Part shown: positions 46,435-55,929 of the stretch, piece after piece | How the letters are laid out: each line of letters opens with the position of its first letter | Position numbering within the stretch: position 1 is the first letter of the stretch | The notes under the pieces: model-generated | What the model was told of the DNA's origin: nothing | What the model saw: only the letters and a program-made list of their open reading frames with translations | Databases searched by the model: none | Assembly: GCF_002368035.1 (NCBI RefSeq) | Contig: NZ_AP018223.1 | Location: 319,016 to 383,015 of the forward strand | Source: Nostoc linckia NIES-25 | GTDB taxonomy: Bacteria > Cyanobacteriota > Cyanobacteriia > Cyanobacteriales > Nostocaceae | Direction of reading: 5' to 3' | Length of the DNA: 64,000 nt | Position numbers and translations under genes: made by a program

Positions 46435-46466
46435 AAAGCCCTCTCTAACAAGAGGGCTTTTCTTTT
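46435..46466 (+). terminator. Rho-independent terminator of the aminotransferase gene
   Basis: AAAGCCCTCT, loop CTAACA, AGAGGGCTTT, then a T-rich tail. A perfect 10-bp stem 34 bp past the stop codon. Confidence 0.9.
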
Positions 46467-46965
46467 AAGCATAGTAGCCGTAGGTTAGGTTGCAATATCC
46501 TTGGTGTTAAGGCTAAAACTCTTTGTCAAATTAAAGTAGACGCAAAACGGCTGCGCCCCTACCCGTGTACTTCATTCAAATGAAAATCGCTATAGAAAAA
46601 TTTTGATCGACAAAATTGATGGTGGGTTTTTTGATGAAAATCTACATACCAAAGACGCGATAAATCGCCGTCTCTTTCCTTAACCCGGAACATATTGAGT
46701 AGGGGCAAAACAGCTGTACATAGGTGTCAACTTAACGTGAAACCCTGGTGAAAACGTGATGAGCGAGTTCTACTCACTTACCATCCAGATCCGCGTTACC
46801 CCACCCCGGTTTTGCTGGCGCAAAACCTCCCCTCCCCTTGCTAAGGGGAGGGGTTGGGGGTGGGGTAAAATGGCTGTGGGATAAGCGTTTGAGCTTAAGT
46901 TGACACCAATGTACAGCTGTTTTGCCCCTACAACCTATTTATTACAAAGATTTTGACAAATGCTA
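46467..46965. other. Intergenic region with MITE copy D
   Basis: About 500 bp with no gene. It holds a partial repeat end (46550-46596, CGCCCCTACCCGTGTACTTC then ATGAAAATCGCTATAG) and the complete MITE family 1 copy D. Confidence 0.65.
46699..46931. mobile_element. MITE family 1, copy D
   Basis: 233 bp, same orientation as copy A. Ends GTAGGGGCAAAACAGCTGTA and its inverse complement (TACAGCTGTTTTGCCCCTAC), which match perfectly over 20 bp. The core contains the CCCCTCCCCTTGCTAAGGGG hairpin. Non-coding. Confidence 0.85.
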
Positions 46966-47844
46966 TCAATTATGATTCAAATCTCTGTACGTTAGAGCCT
47001 CACCACGTCCCCGCACTCTGACTTTTCTATATAGCTTTTCACCTTTGACTATCTCTTCATATTCCTGTTCGTAGGGAGTGAATCTGATGGATTCTTGTCT
47101 TCCTAAACCTAAGATACCAAAGGTACAGAGGCTATTATAAAACAGTTCGTGTACCCGCTTTTGAAGTATCTGATTGAAATATATCAAGACGTTACGACAA
47201 AGGATAACATTAAACTCATTAAAAGAACTGTCTGTTGCTAAATTATGCTGGGCAAAAACAATATTTTCTCTTAAGGATGCTCGAAAAATAGCGTTGTCAT
47301 AAGCTGCCGTATAATATTCAGAAAAAGACCTTTTGCCGCCAGCTTTTAGGTAAAGATGAGTATATTCCTGCATTAGTTTTAGGGAAAAAATCCCACTTTT
47401 GGCATTTTGTAATACTTTTTCATTGCTATCAGTTGCATATATACGGCAGCGGTGATAAAGTCCTTCTTCTTCTAGTAGAATTGCCATTGAATAGACTTCT
47501 TCACCGGTGGAACATCCAGCGTGCCAAATGCGAATAAATGGATAGGTTTGCAAGAACGGGATAACTTGAGTTCTAAAGGTGTTGTAAAAGCTGGGATCGC
47601 GAAACATTGACGTTACGTTTACTGTCAAAGCCAGCAAAAATCTTTCTAAATAGTTACGGTTGTGAAGTAACCGTTCTTGCAAAGCAGAAATATTAGCTAA
47701 TCCTTCTAAATGCATAAAGCCGAGAATACGACGTTTAATTGAGGAAAGGGCATAATCGCGGAAATCATAACCATAGTACTGGTACACCCCTTCCAACAGC
47801 AAACGTATTTCGATGTCCTCCAAGCTTGGTTTGGGCAAAGTCAT
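46966..47844 (-). CDS. cheR: CheR-type protein-glutamate methyltransferase
   Basis: 292 residues. The N-terminal helical domain (about 1-75) is followed by TVNVTSMFRDP (76-86), characteristic of CheR, and the S-adenosylmethionine site IWHAGCSTGEEVYSMA (106-121), ATDSNEKVL, and FNVILCRNVLIYF. The beta-subdomain insert present in typical CheR is here. CheR methylates glutamates of chemoreceptors; many stand-alone CheR proteins instead act with hybrid histidine kinases. No methyl-accepting receptor, CheB or CheA is in the window, and the kinase with CHASE3 and three receiver domains upstream on the same strand is the obvious candidate partner, inferred from proximity only. Confidence 0.85.
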   Translation of the reverse strand: MTLPKPSLEDIEIRLLLEGVYQYYGYDFRDYALSSIKRRILGFMHLEGLANISALQERLLHNRNYLERFLLALTVNVTSMFRDPSFYNTFRTQVIPFLQTYPFIRIWHAGCSTGEEVYSMAILLEEEGLYHRCRIYATDSNEKVLQNAKSGIFSLKLMQEYTHLYLKAGGKRSFSEYYTAAYDNAIFRASLRENIVFAQHNLATDSSFNEFNVILCRNVLIYFNQILQKRVHELFYNSLCTFGILGLGRQESIRFTPYEQEYEEIVKGEKLYRKVRVRGRGEALTYRDLNHN

Positions 47845-48186
47845 ATTAACAATTCAATATTCAAAATGACGCTCGCAGACTCGCTAACGCTGCGCTAACA
47901 AAATTCAAAACAGTTGGAGTCGGGGATTTAAACCTCAACGAAACTGATACTATGTGTAATGTTTGGGGTCTTAAACCCTTGAATTTACAATGATTTCTAA
48001 TTCGTATTTCGTAATTATTACCTCATGCATGAATTAGCTTTTTGAAATAATGCTTCTGCAATTCGGTCATTTCTATGATTAATATTTGAGGACGGTCAGG
48101 TTGTTATAATCCAAGTCAATCTTACAGCAAAAACAATTGTTGGAGCGATTAAATTTTTAATTTGATAATGGTGCTAATTTTGGGCT
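47845..48186. other. Intergenic region with repeat family 3, copy 2
   Basis: 342 bp. Contains a CGCTCGCAGACTCGCTAACGC-type spacer (about 47864-47898) and the repeat at 47910-47992. The rest is AT-rich, no gene seen. Confidence 0.6.
47910..47992 (+). repeat. Dispersed repeat family 3, copy 2
   Basis: Begins ACAGTTGGAGTCGGGGATTT and ends near TCTTAAACCCTTGAATTTAC, matching 21926-22006 in the same orientation. Confidence 0.7.
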
Positions 48187-48711
48187 TCAGTTTAACCAAG
48201 TGGCTGTTACTCCTAAAACAGCGATCGCAATTATTGAAATCCCAGCTAGCAATCTCACTTGGTGACGCAGATTTTTAATCTCTTGGTTGAGATTTTCAGT
48301 CTGTAGTGCAGAATATGGTTGAATCGGTGCAACTTCAATCGCTACTTCTCGCGGTTTAGCTGGGGTAGTCCCAAAAGTAACCTGGGAATGTAGCCAATTA
48401 GCAATCAATTGCGGGCAGTTCTTTTTAAACCAATTAAAAGCCAAAGTTCTAAAAACTGGTTTGGACATACGGGCAATAAATTTCATCAACCTGTTTACAG
48501 GTTTTACGGGAAGCTTTTGGTTGATTAGGTTAACCGAGCCAACATCATACAGACAATCCAGTATTAATTTCACAGTGGCTTCCTCACTGTTAATTAAGTT
48601 TTGCAGTAGTAGCAAAACGTCATGCATACGCTCTGCTTCAATATATTTTTCTGCCAAAGTTTCTGGAGGAATGACTGATGTATTTACAGAATTTTGTCTT
48701 ACTAGTGTCAT
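48187..48711 (-). CDS. Hypothetical tail-anchored membrane protein
   Basis: 174 residues. An N-terminal helical part (YIEAERMHDVLLLLQNLINS; VKLILDCLYDVGSVNLINQK), a basic helix (LMKFIARMSKPVFRTLAFNW), a linker, a coiled-coil segment (TENLNQEIKNLRHQVRLL, about 138-155) and a single C-terminal TM (about 154-172). The C-terminal TM puts the protein in the cytoplasm facing a membrane. Family unknown to me. It lies between the CheR and hybrid kinase genes on the same strand, which may link it to that signalling group. Confidence 0.65.
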   Translation of the reverse strand: MTLVRQNSVNTSVIPPETLAEKYIEAERMHDVLLLLQNLINSEEATVKLILDCLYDVGSVNLINQKLPVKPVNRLMKFIARMSKPVFRTLAFNWFKKNCPQLIANWLHSQVTFGTTPAKPREVAIEVAPIQPYSALQTENLNQEIKNLRHQVRLLAGISIIAIAVLGVTATWLN

Positions 48712-49138
48712 ATTTAAAACATAACAAGTATGTTAATGTAAGTACAACTATCTACCGAGAGAAACATCTTTTATCTAGAGAAATAACCGAAAAAGTTGCA
48801 TGAAACAAAGGTATTTCTTCTAAATAGAGAAGTTCTATAGATTATTTTATTACTGAAGTGAATTTCCTGTCATTGATATTGTTTTGACAAAAATGGGGAC
48901 TGGGTATTGGGGACTGGGGACTGGTGACTGGGTATTGGGGACTGGGTATTGGGAATGTTGACTATTGACTGTTAAGCGGAGCAAGGAAAAGTTCCGCCTC
49001 CGGTCAAGAGTGCTGAGTTAAGGTTATTCCCTTTGTCCCGTTGTCCCCAGTCCCCAGTCACCAGTCACCAGTCCCCAGTCACCAGCCCCCAGTCACCAGT
49101 CCCCAGTCCCTAGTCCCCAGTCACCAGTCCCTAGTCCC
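48712..49138. repeat. Opposed G-rich and C-rich heptanucleotide arrays
   Basis: A G-rich array (about 48895-48958, units GGGGACT, GGTGACT, GGGTATT) is followed by a C-rich complementary array (about 49043-49138, units CCCCAGT, CACCAGT, CCCTAGT). They form a large imperfect inverted repeat with a loop of about 85 nt. The C-rich arm runs directly into the stop codon of the hybrid kinase gene, which reads out through it. The rest of the spacer (48712-48894) is AT-rich with no gene. Confidence 0.8.
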
Positions 49139-52100
49139 TCACCGATACAGCCAAACCCGCAGCAGCGAAAGCAGTTGTTCGGTATCCACGGGTTTGGTGA
49201 TATAGTCAGAAGCCCCGGCTTCGATGCATTTTTCCCGATCGCCTGGCATGGCTTTGGCAGTTAAAGCAATGATTGGTAGCGATCGAAATTGAGGTTGCTG
49301 GCGAATGGCGCGAGTGGTTTCGTAACCATCCATTTCTGGCATCATGATGTCCATCAAAACTATGTTGATGTCGGGATTTGCTTGCAGCTTCTCAATGCCA
49401 TCTCTGCCATTTTCGGCAAAGAGTACTTCCATGTGATAACTTTCTAAGAAGCTGGTGATGGCAAAGATGTTTCTCAGGTCATCATCGACAATCAAAATTT
49501 TCCGATTGGCCAGTACTGGGTCGGTTTGGTGTAGCTGTTCGAGCATTTGCCGCTTTGGTGCTGGCAGATTTGCTTGGACGCGGTGCAAAAACAAGGCAGT
49601 TTCGTCTAACAGCCGTTCTGGCGATCGCACGTTTTTAATAATAATTGTCTCTGCTAGCCCCCGCAGTTGGCTTTCTTCTTGGCGGCTGAGTTCTTTGCCT
49701 GTGTAAACAATTATTGGCAGTTTCATCAGCTTGGGTTCTAGCTTGATCTGCTCAATCAGCGTAAATCCGCTCATGTCGGGCAGACCTAAGTCCAGTACCA
49801 TACAATCAAAGTGCTGCGATCGCAATATCTGGAGTGCTTCTTTTCCCGTACCCACTGCTGTACTCTGGACATCCCCATTACCAATGAGTTCGATAATACT
49901 TTGGGCTTGTCTGGGGTCGTCTTCTACTATTAAAAGATTTTTTACCTGACGCTCAACAAAACTTTTAATCTCAGTCAACACTTGATTTAGGGCTTCTGGA
50001 GAAACAGGTTTTTGCAAGTAGGTAATTGCTCCTAGCTTTAATCCCCGTTGCTGTCTTTCATCCACAGAAAGTATATGCACTGGGATGTGTCTGGTGCTTG
50101 GGTTATGCTTGAGACGATCCAGCACTGTCCAACCATCCATCTCTGGCATGTGGATATCCATCATAATGGCGTTCGGCTCGAATTGTTGCGCTAGTGCTAG
50201 ACCTTGTTTGCTTTGTAACGCAACGATTCCTTTAAAGCCCTGCTGACGTGCCATGTCTAGTAAAATGCGGGCGAATTTATCGTCATCTTCGATAATTAAC
50301 AAAACGCGATCGCCTGATTCAATTGTTAGGCGATCGTCCGGGATTTCGTTGACGCTGGAAACAGTTTTTGGTGCTGGAGAAATTTCCCCAGAGGTACTTC
50401 GGCTTTCAACCGTCACCACTTTTGAGATCGGAGGTGTCAATTTAGTTGCAACATTTTTTGCCCTTTCCCCATTGACTTCAAAGCTATTTCGTGCTGCCTG
50501 AGGCTTTGCTGTTAGCGGTAAGTAGAGAGTGAAAGTACTTCCCAGATCTGGTTGGCTGATTAGTTCAATCCTTCCGCCCAAAAGTTGAGCTAGTTCGCGG
50601 CTGATGGATAAGCCCAAGCCAGTTCCGCCATACCTGCGGCTAGTTGTACCGTCTGCTTGCTGAAATGCCTCGAAAATAATTTTCTGCTTTTCGGGTGGAA
50701 TGCCAATGCCGGTATCGCTGACTGCAAAGGCGATGGTCGGCTGCTTATCTGGGGCTGTTTCAGTTACCAAACTAATTTGTAACTTCACGCCTCCCTGTTC
50801 GGTAAACTTAAAGGCGTTAGCTAAAAGATTTTTTAAGACTTGTTGCAGACGCTTGGAGTCGGTAGAAATTACTGGCGGTAATTTGTCGTCTAGTTCAATG
50901 GCGAAACTGAGCTTTTGATTCTCGGCAATTTGATGAAAAGTTTGCTCTATAGATGTCCGCAAATCCACAAAGGCAACTTGCTCGATATCTAAAGACATTG
51001 TACCGGACTCAATTTTTGCCAAATCTAAAATGTCATTAATTAGTTCTAATAAATCGGTTCCAGCAGAATAGATTGTGCGGCTATACTCTACCTGTTTTTC
51101 GGTTAAGTTATTCAGAGAATTATCTGATAGCAATCTTGCTAAAATTAACAAGCTATTTAGCGGCGTCCGTAACTCGTGGGACATATTCGCCAAAAATTCT
51201 GATTTATATTTGGAAGATAGTGCCAGTTGCTCGGCTTTTTCTTCTAATGACTGCCTAGATTGCTCAATTTCCCGGTTTTTGCGGGCAACTTCTTGATTTT
51301 GGATTTCTAAGAGTTCTGCTTTTTCTTCTAGTTCTTCGTTGAGTTGCTGCAATTCTTCATTAGATTGCTTGATAATGAATTGTGATTCTTGCAATTCGTG
51401 GGCTTGTTCTTCTAGCAGTTGATTGCTTTGTTGTAGTTCTTCTTGCTGGCTTTGCAGTTGCTCTGTTAAAGCAACAGATTCGGCAAGTAGTTGCTGAGTT
51501 TGCAATTGGGAGGCGATGTTATTTAAAAATACACCCAAAATTTCACTTAATTGCTCTAGAAATGTCAGGTGTAAGTCTTTAAAAGATACAAAAGAAGCAA
51601 GTTCAATTACGGCGCTGACTTTAGTTTCAAATACTATGGGCAATACAAGAATATTTAGTGGCGGAGCTTCTCCCAAGCCAGAAGTTATGCGGATATAGTC
51701 ACTAGGAACTCCGGTTAAAAGGATTCTTTGTTTTTCTAGGGCGCATTGTCCTACTAATCCCTCGCCCAAGCGAAATTCGTTTGCCAAGTTTTTACGTTCT
51801 TTGTAAGCATAACTACCCAACAACTTCAGCACTGGCTCGTCGTTTTTTGAGTCCATGATATAAAAAACACCAGCAGACGCCCCAACCAGGGGTGCTAGAT
51901 TCGACAAGATCGTGCGAGACACACTTTCTAAATTTCGCTGCCCTTGAAGCATTTGGGTAAATTCAGCCAAATTAGACTTGAGCCAGTTTTGCTCGTCATT
52001 GTTTTGAGTTGTGTAGCGCAGATTAACGATCATTTGGTTGAAGGTTCGCTTCAGAACGCCAATTTCATCCTGGCGATCGCTATCTGGTAAATTAACCGAT

Positions 52101-52786
52101 AAATCCCCATCTGCTACCTTTTCAACTAAATCAGAAACTCGCTTGAGCGGTAGTGAAATGTGTCTGGTGAGGATAATTCCAATCAAAACCAAGATTGCAG
52201 CAAATAAAGGAATACTATAAACAATAGTCGCCAGTGTTTGACGAGCAGCTATCTGTGCCCGCTCAGAACGCTGCTTAAGAAGTGCATTTTCCTCATTTTT
52301 CATCGCTTGCAGCAGCTTCTGGATCTGATCCATCAGCCGCTTACCCTGGTCTGTTTTGATGGCTTCTTGGGCAACTTCTAAGCCCTTGGTCTGCCGTAGT
52401 GCAATGACATTTTTCATTACAGCCATTCTCTCAGTTACCAGCGGCTGCAAAATATCAATCCGATTTTGTTGGTTGGGGTTATCTGCTATTAACCTTTGAA
52501 GTTCCTTGATTTTTTGATTAAGCAATTGGGTGGCAGTGTTATAAGGTTCTAAATAACGCTGTTCTCCAGTAATCAGGTAACCACGTTGCCCAGTCTCAGC
52601 ATTTGTCAATTCCAAGTTGACTTCTTCAATTTGACTTAATACTTGATAGGTGTGGTTTTCTCTGCGCGAAGTTTCAATTAACTCATTCGTGCTTTGGTAA
52701 GAGATTAGACCAATTGAGGTCAGAATTGCTAGGCTTAAGGTAAAACCTGCCCCAATTTTGGTTCCAATCTTCAAACGGTTCAACAT
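49139..52786 (-). CDS. CHASE3-HAMP-GAF hybrid histidine kinase with three receiver domains
   Basis: 1215 residues. TM1 (about 12-30), an extracytoplasmic CHASE3-type helical sensor (about 35-180, ETGQRGYLITGEQRYLEPYN), TM2 (about 188-208), HAMP (about 210-262), GAF (about 265-430, LGEGLVGQCALEKQRILL), a long Gln/Glu-rich coiled coil (about 435-525), HisKA with MSHELRTPLNSL (phosphorylated His537), HATPase_c with NAFKFTEQGG and GTGLGLSIS (about 640-755), then three receivers, starting near 825 (LLIIEDDDKFA), 949 (LLIVEDDPRQA) and 1095 (ILIVDDDLRNI), with phospho-acceptor Asp in MMDIHMPEMDG, VLDLGLPDMSG and LMDIMMPEMDG. The final receiver has the complete Lys in YITKPVD. Such kinases integrate an external and a cytoplasmic signal; no output domain is fused. 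Located upstream of a TM protein and CheR on the same strand. Confidence 0.9.
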   Translation of the reverse strand: MLNRLKIGTKIGAGFTLSLAILTSIGLISYQSTNELIETSRRENHTYQVLSQIEEVNLELTNAETGQRGYLITGEQRYLEPYNTATQLLNQKIKELQRLIADNPNQQNRIDILQPLVTERMAVMKNVIALRQTKGLEVAQEAIKTDQGKRLMDQIQKLLQAMKNEENALLKQRSERAQIAARQTLATIVYSIPLFAAILVLIGIILTRHISLPLKRVSDLVEKVADGDLSVNLPDSDRQDEIGVLKRTFNQMIVNLRYTTQNNDEQNWLKSNLAEFTQMLQGQRNLESVSRTILSNLAPLVGASAGVFYIMDSKNDEPVLKLLGSYAYKERKNLANEFRLGEGLVGQCALEKQRILLTGVPSDYIRITSGLGEAPPLNILVLPIVFETKVSAVIELASFVSFKDLHLTFLEQLSEILGVFLNNIASQLQTQQLLAESVALTEQLQSQQEELQQSNQLLEEQAHELQESQFIIKQSNEELQQLNEELEEKAELLEIQNQEVARKNREIEQSRQSLEEKAEQLALSSKYKSEFLANMSHELRTPLNSLLILARLLSDNSLNNLTEKQVEYSRTIYSAGTDLLELINDILDLAKIESGTMSLDIEQVAFVDLRTSIEQTFHQIAENQKLSFAIELDDKLPPVISTDSKRLQQVLKNLLANAFKFTEQGGVKLQISLVTETAPDKQPTIAFAVSDTGIGIPPEKQKIIFEAFQQADGTTSRRYGGTGLGLSISRELAQLLGGRIELISQPDLGSTFTLYLPLTAKPQAARNSFEVNGERAKNVATKLTPPISKVVTVESRSTSGEISPAPKTVSSVNEIPDDRLTIESGDRVLLIIEDDDKFARILLDMARQQGFKGIVALQSKQGLALAQQFEPNAIMMDIHMPEMDGWTVLDRLKHNPSTRHIPVHILSVDERQQRGLKLGAITYLQKPVSPEALNQVLTEIKSFVERQVKNLLIVEDDPRQAQSIIELIGNGDVQSTAVGTGKEALQILRSQHFDCMVLDLGLPDMSGFTLIEQIKLEPKLMKLPIIVYTGKELSRQEESQLRGLAETIIIKNVRSPERLLDETALFLHRVQANLPAPKRQMLEQLHQTDPVLANRKILIVDDDLRNIFAITSFLESYHMEVLFAENGRDGIEKLQANPDINIVLMDIMMPEMDGYETTRAIRQQPQFRSLPIIALTAKAMPGDREKCIEAGASDYITKPVDTEQLLSLLRVWLYR

Positions 52787-53123
52787 TTTTTCAGACAGTT
52801 AATAATTTAAATTTTTTCTTGCGGCTATAAATATTTTGATATTCTTTCAGCTATTTAAATAGTGAAAGTATTTCTAAATTGGTCGGATTAAAATGCTGAG
52901 TTTTTTATTCATGTATATTAATATATTTTTGTATTTATATAGTTATCTTAATAACATCTTATCAAAACTTTCACATAACAGTTTTAATAAGCCTGGAGAC
53001 AGTATAACTTATCTCAAAAGAAGCAACCACTTAATTTTCTAATTAAATCTCGCGGTGGATAATTAAATTTTGAACTGCGAGTATAAGTTGAATATCTAAT
53101 TTTAATTTAAAAAGGTGCTTTTT
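52787..53123. other. Intergenic, AT-rich
   Basis: 337 bp between divergent genes; very AT-rich, holding both promoters. No repeat or gene recognised. AAAAGG lies 7-11 nt before the ATG at 53124. Confidence 0.5.
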
Positions 53124-53357
53124 ATGAGTGCAGTAATCGAGCTAGCAAGACCAAAATTTTCTAAAGGACAAAAGGTAGAATTTATTGGTGGATTAGGAAC
53201 TATAATACAATGTTGCCGTCACTCTGGAAATTGGTCGTATCTTGTAGAAATGGAAATGGGTGCAGAACCAGAAATGGGCAGAATTGGTTGTGAAACTACT
53301 ATTGTACTATTTGAAACAGATATTATTTTACTCGAAGACCGCGCTCTTGCGGCTTAG
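53124..53357 (+). CDS. Small conserved-looking hypothetical protein
   Basis: 77 residues. The ATG at 53124 is preceded by AAAGG at 53111-53115, which rules out the GTG at 53115 that overlaps this ribosome binding site. The product (MSAVIELARPKFSKGQKVEF, GGLGTIIQCCRHSGNWSYLV, EMGAEPEMGRIGCETTIVLF) looks like a small SH3-like beta-barrel with a KGQKVEF strand and a Cys-Cys pair. Similar barrels are common in small cyanobacterial proteins. No function can be assigned. A hairpin (53392-53424) follows. Confidence 0.6.
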   Translation: MSAVIELARPKFSKGQKVEFIGGLGTIIQCCRHSGNWSYLVEMEMGAEPEMGRIGCETTIVLFETDIILLEDRALAA

Positions 53358-53391
53358 GATTTCAAGATGCGATTATCTTCTTGCAAGGTTC

Positions 53392-53424
53392 AAATCCCCG
53401 GCTCACCTAAAAAGCCGGGGATTT
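53392..53424. terminator. Hairpin between convergent genes
   Basis: AAATCCCCGGCT, a 9-nt loop, AGCCGGGGATTT: a perfect 12-bp stem. It lies 35 bp after the 77-residue gene and 25 bp from the stop of the convergent GSP17M gene and may serve both, although the T run is short. Confidence 0.7.
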
Positions 53425-53448
53425 AAATAGATTAGGATTGACATTTAG

Positions 53449-54309
53449 CTAGAGGTTACTAATCACCTGGCGATCGCTTTTAATTGGATGGACTACGGAT
53501 TGGTTATAAATCCGAAAATTTTGAATCTTGTTACTTTCTAAAATAGCTCTTGCACCTGCCATATAGATATCAGTAGCGTTTAGAAATACAATAAAATTGC
53601 CAAGATTCAATTGATGTTCATAATATTTTGCTAAATCTTCAGAAAGTTCTAAAGGATAATAGTTACCTTTAGTAATTACTGAAACTTGACTCATAGGAAA
53701 GCCGGCTTTTTTGAGTTCTGTAAGTGCTGTTTCTACATCTTGACGCTGACAAAAAACACCAACTCCATGTTTATAGCGACTTTTTGGGGATAAATATGGC
53801 TCGTAGATACCCCGGTATTGAATTCTATGGCGATTAAAAATCCTCTGAGCAAAACGAATTTCGATTTCTATGCCGGTTACTATCACCAAGTAGTAACCTT
53901 GGAAGACTAAATCGCTATAAACCTGTGCTTGTTCTTGAGGAATTCCCAAAGGTAGCAATGCGCCAGCCAAATTACCTGCGGGTACGCCGATCGCACCACC
54001 TGTGATGGTGGTAGCGATCGCTGTTGCTTCTGCTCCCGCTAGCATAACTTGGCCCATACCAGGAATTGCTAACTGATTTATACAGCTAACAAGACCGCCT
54101 AAAGTACCACCAGTGAATTCCTCAGATGTACTGCTAGTGTCCTCTTTAGCCTTAACACCAGCAATATCACTTTGTTCTTCTGCCTTGCGTGCAATTACAG
54201 AAACTTTGTGCATTGGGAAGCTTGTAGCTCGCAGTTCCTGAAGTGCCAATTCTGCTTCTGAACATTTAGCGAAAATTCCGATAAATTTCCGCTCTTTTTC
54301 TAATGTCAT
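53449..54309 (-). CDS. GSP17M/YflT-domain stress protein, duplicated domain
   Basis: 286 residues with two copies of a general-stress-protein 17M-like motif: IGIFAKCSEAELALQELRAT with FPMHKVSVIAR (about 9-41), and HGVGVFCQRQDVETALTELK with GFPMSQVSVITK (about 180-215). Between them is a Gly/Ala-rich hydrophobic segment (about 85-125, GMGQVMLAGAEATAIATTIT, GAIGVPAGNLAGALL), typical of this family and able to enter a membrane or form a glycine-zipper. The gene starts 54 bp after the stop of glsB on the same strand, so they probably form one stress-response transcript. Confidence 0.75.
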   Translation of the reverse strand: MTLEKERKFIGIFAKCSEAELALQELRATSFPMHKVSVIARKAEEQSDIAGVKAKEDTSSTSEEFTGGTLGGLVSCINQLAIPGMGQVMLAGAEATAIATTITGGAIGVPAGNLAGALLPLGIPQEQAQVYSDLVFQGYYLVIVTGIEIEIRFAQRIFNRHRIQYRGIYEPYLSPKSRYKHGVGVFCQRQDVETALTELKKAGFPMSQVSVITKGNYYPLELSEDLAKYYEHQLNLGNFIVFLNATDIYMAGARAILESNKIQNFRIYNQSVVHPIKSDRQVISNL

Positions 54310-54363
54310 TTTCTCTGTTTTGACTCAAAGTGATTCCCAAAAATGTTAACTAAGTTCTGACAA

Positions 54364-54642
54364 TTAAACAGCACTTCGAGTTAGTAATCCCCAAAGGAAA
54401 ATCAATAGCATTGCGCCAAGAACAGCAAATAAAATGCTTCCCAACGATAAAGCTCCTACAGATGCGGCGGCCGCCGAACCACTTCCTAACAAGACTTGAC
54501 CTAAATAACCACCAACTACGGCTCCGAGAATTCCTAATACAATGGTGGAAAGAATACCGCCACCTTGGGTTCCTGGATAGAAGAATTTAGCTAAAGCACC
54601 TGCAATTAAACCCAAAACCAACCAAGCAATGATGTTACCCAT
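54364..54642 (-). CDS. GlsB/YeaQ/YmgE-family small membrane stress protein
   Basis: 92 residues, three hydrophobic segments: IIAWLVLGLIAGALAKFFYPG, STIVLGILGAVVGGYLGQVL and ILFAVLGAMLLIFLWGLLTR. The sequence GLIAGALAKFFYPGTQGGG is the signature of the transglycosylase-associated/YeaQ family, a stress-induced inner-membrane group of unclear biochemical function. A strong AAGGAG sits 8 nt before the ATG, suggesting high expression. First gene of the probable two-gene unit with the GSP17M gene. Confidence 0.9.
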   Translation of the reverse strand: MGNIIAWLVLGLIAGALAKFFYPGTQGGGILSTIVLGILGAVVGGYLGQVLLGSGSAAAASVGALSLGSILFAVLGAMLLIFLWGLLTRSAV

Positions 54643-55746
54643 AATCTTTCTCCTTGTAAGAATGTTGTTTTATTTGACAATTTAATATTAAAATTTTTCC
54701 GATAAATTCCCGATCTATCTGGAGAACTAATATCAAAAATCTTCAGGCATTATTTGATGTTCGCAAGGCTCAGATACCTGGCTTGTTAGAGAAGTAGGGT
54801 ATTTAGTTGTTAGTGAATAAAGCCATACTTACTTATTCGTGAAAAACTAGCTGCTTAGGTTGGATTGAGCGACGTAGACACCTAGAAGACGGCTTAATAC
54901 GTGATTTTTAACATCATTTGCAATGCTTAATGCCAAACCTAACCCTCCCGCCTCCTTCCCTACTTATTAGGCTTAGGAGTAAGAGATGATTTATAAAGTA
55001 AACCTGAAATTGTAGGACGCGTTTGTGTACGCTGTAGCCTAAAAAGGGGGGCTTAGTTCCCTCCTTTTTAAGGAGGGTTAGGGAGGATCGAGTCTTAACT
55101 GAACTGTATTGGGATATAAGCGATCGTATTAGAGCCTATTTATAAAGTAAGTATTAAGGTAGTGGTCTGCCAACCCAAACACGCTAGTAGTGGACTGACA
55201 CGACTAAAATGATGCAATAGATTTTATTGTGGGATGGGTGTCCTCACCCGTCCGGACGGGCAGGATGCCCACCCTACAAGAGTTTACTAATTCACCATTT
55301 TAGTCTTGTCACGCCAGTAGGGTGGGTTACTGCGGGAGCAAGGATTTGGGACTTTGAGAGAGTACAGATTAGCCGCAGGGCACCATATCTTTCGGTGCGT
55401 TAAGCGTTGCGATAACGTACCCTACAATTTAAGGTTTGCCTTATAAATCATCTCTTAAGCCTTTTGCCTGTTGCTGATTGCCTATTTACTGCTACCAACT
55501 CCTATGATTTCATCTCAAGATAGAGCAATAGAAGTATTCTTTTCTATCTTCAGGGTATTACTTTAATTTTCTTCAGATGAATTCAACTTTTAAATAAGTC
55601 TACAGAACGGATAAAAATATTTTTCAGAAAAACATCTAGAGATAGAAGTATTTATTTTTTAGAAGAACTATTCTATAAGTATTGCAGCCCAAGTTGGGTA
55701 AGCAGTAAAGAATAAATAGTTAGTGAAGTGAATTTAGGAGCAAATT
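54643..55746. other. Repeat-bearing intergenic region
   Basis: 1.1 kb with no gene. It holds a CCCTCCTTTTTAAGGAGGGTTAGG element (55045-55090), MITE family 2 copy 2 (55191-55316), a truncated CGGTGCGTTAAGCGTTGCG repeat (about 55394-55430) and AT-rich promoter DNA before the CsbD gene. Confidence 0.6.
55191..55316. mobile_element. MITE family 2, copy 2
   Basis: 126 bp, ends TGGACTGACACGACTAAAAT and (inverse) TGGCGTGACAAGACTAAAAT, with an inner CACCCGTCCGGACGGGCAGG palindrome. Related to 43045-43151. Confidence 0.7.
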
Positions 55747-55929
55747 ATGAGTCTCGAAGATAGAGCAAAAGCAGTTGCTAAAAATGTTGAAGGTAAAGCT
55801 CAAGAAATAATTGGCGATCTCACCGGCAATCCTGATGATAAGGCTGAAGGTAAAGCTAAGCAAGTAGAATCACAGGTTCGTCATACAGTTGAAAATGTAA
55901 AAGATGAAGTTAAGAAAAATGTAGACTAA
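55747..55929 (+). CDS. CsbD-family stress protein
   Basis: 60 residues, MSLEDRAKAVAKNVEGKAQE, a middle region with GDLTGNPDDKAEGKAKQ, and QVRHTVENVKDEVKKN at the end. These are the two CsbD helices with the conserved GKAQEIIGDLTGN core. CsbD proteins are small, charged and stress-induced; function unclear. AGGAG lies 7 nt before the ATG. Near glsB and GSP17M but on the other strand. Confidence 0.9.
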   Translation: MSLEDRAKAVAKNVEGKAQEIIGDLTGNPDDKAEGKAKQVESQVRHTVENVKDEVKKNVD

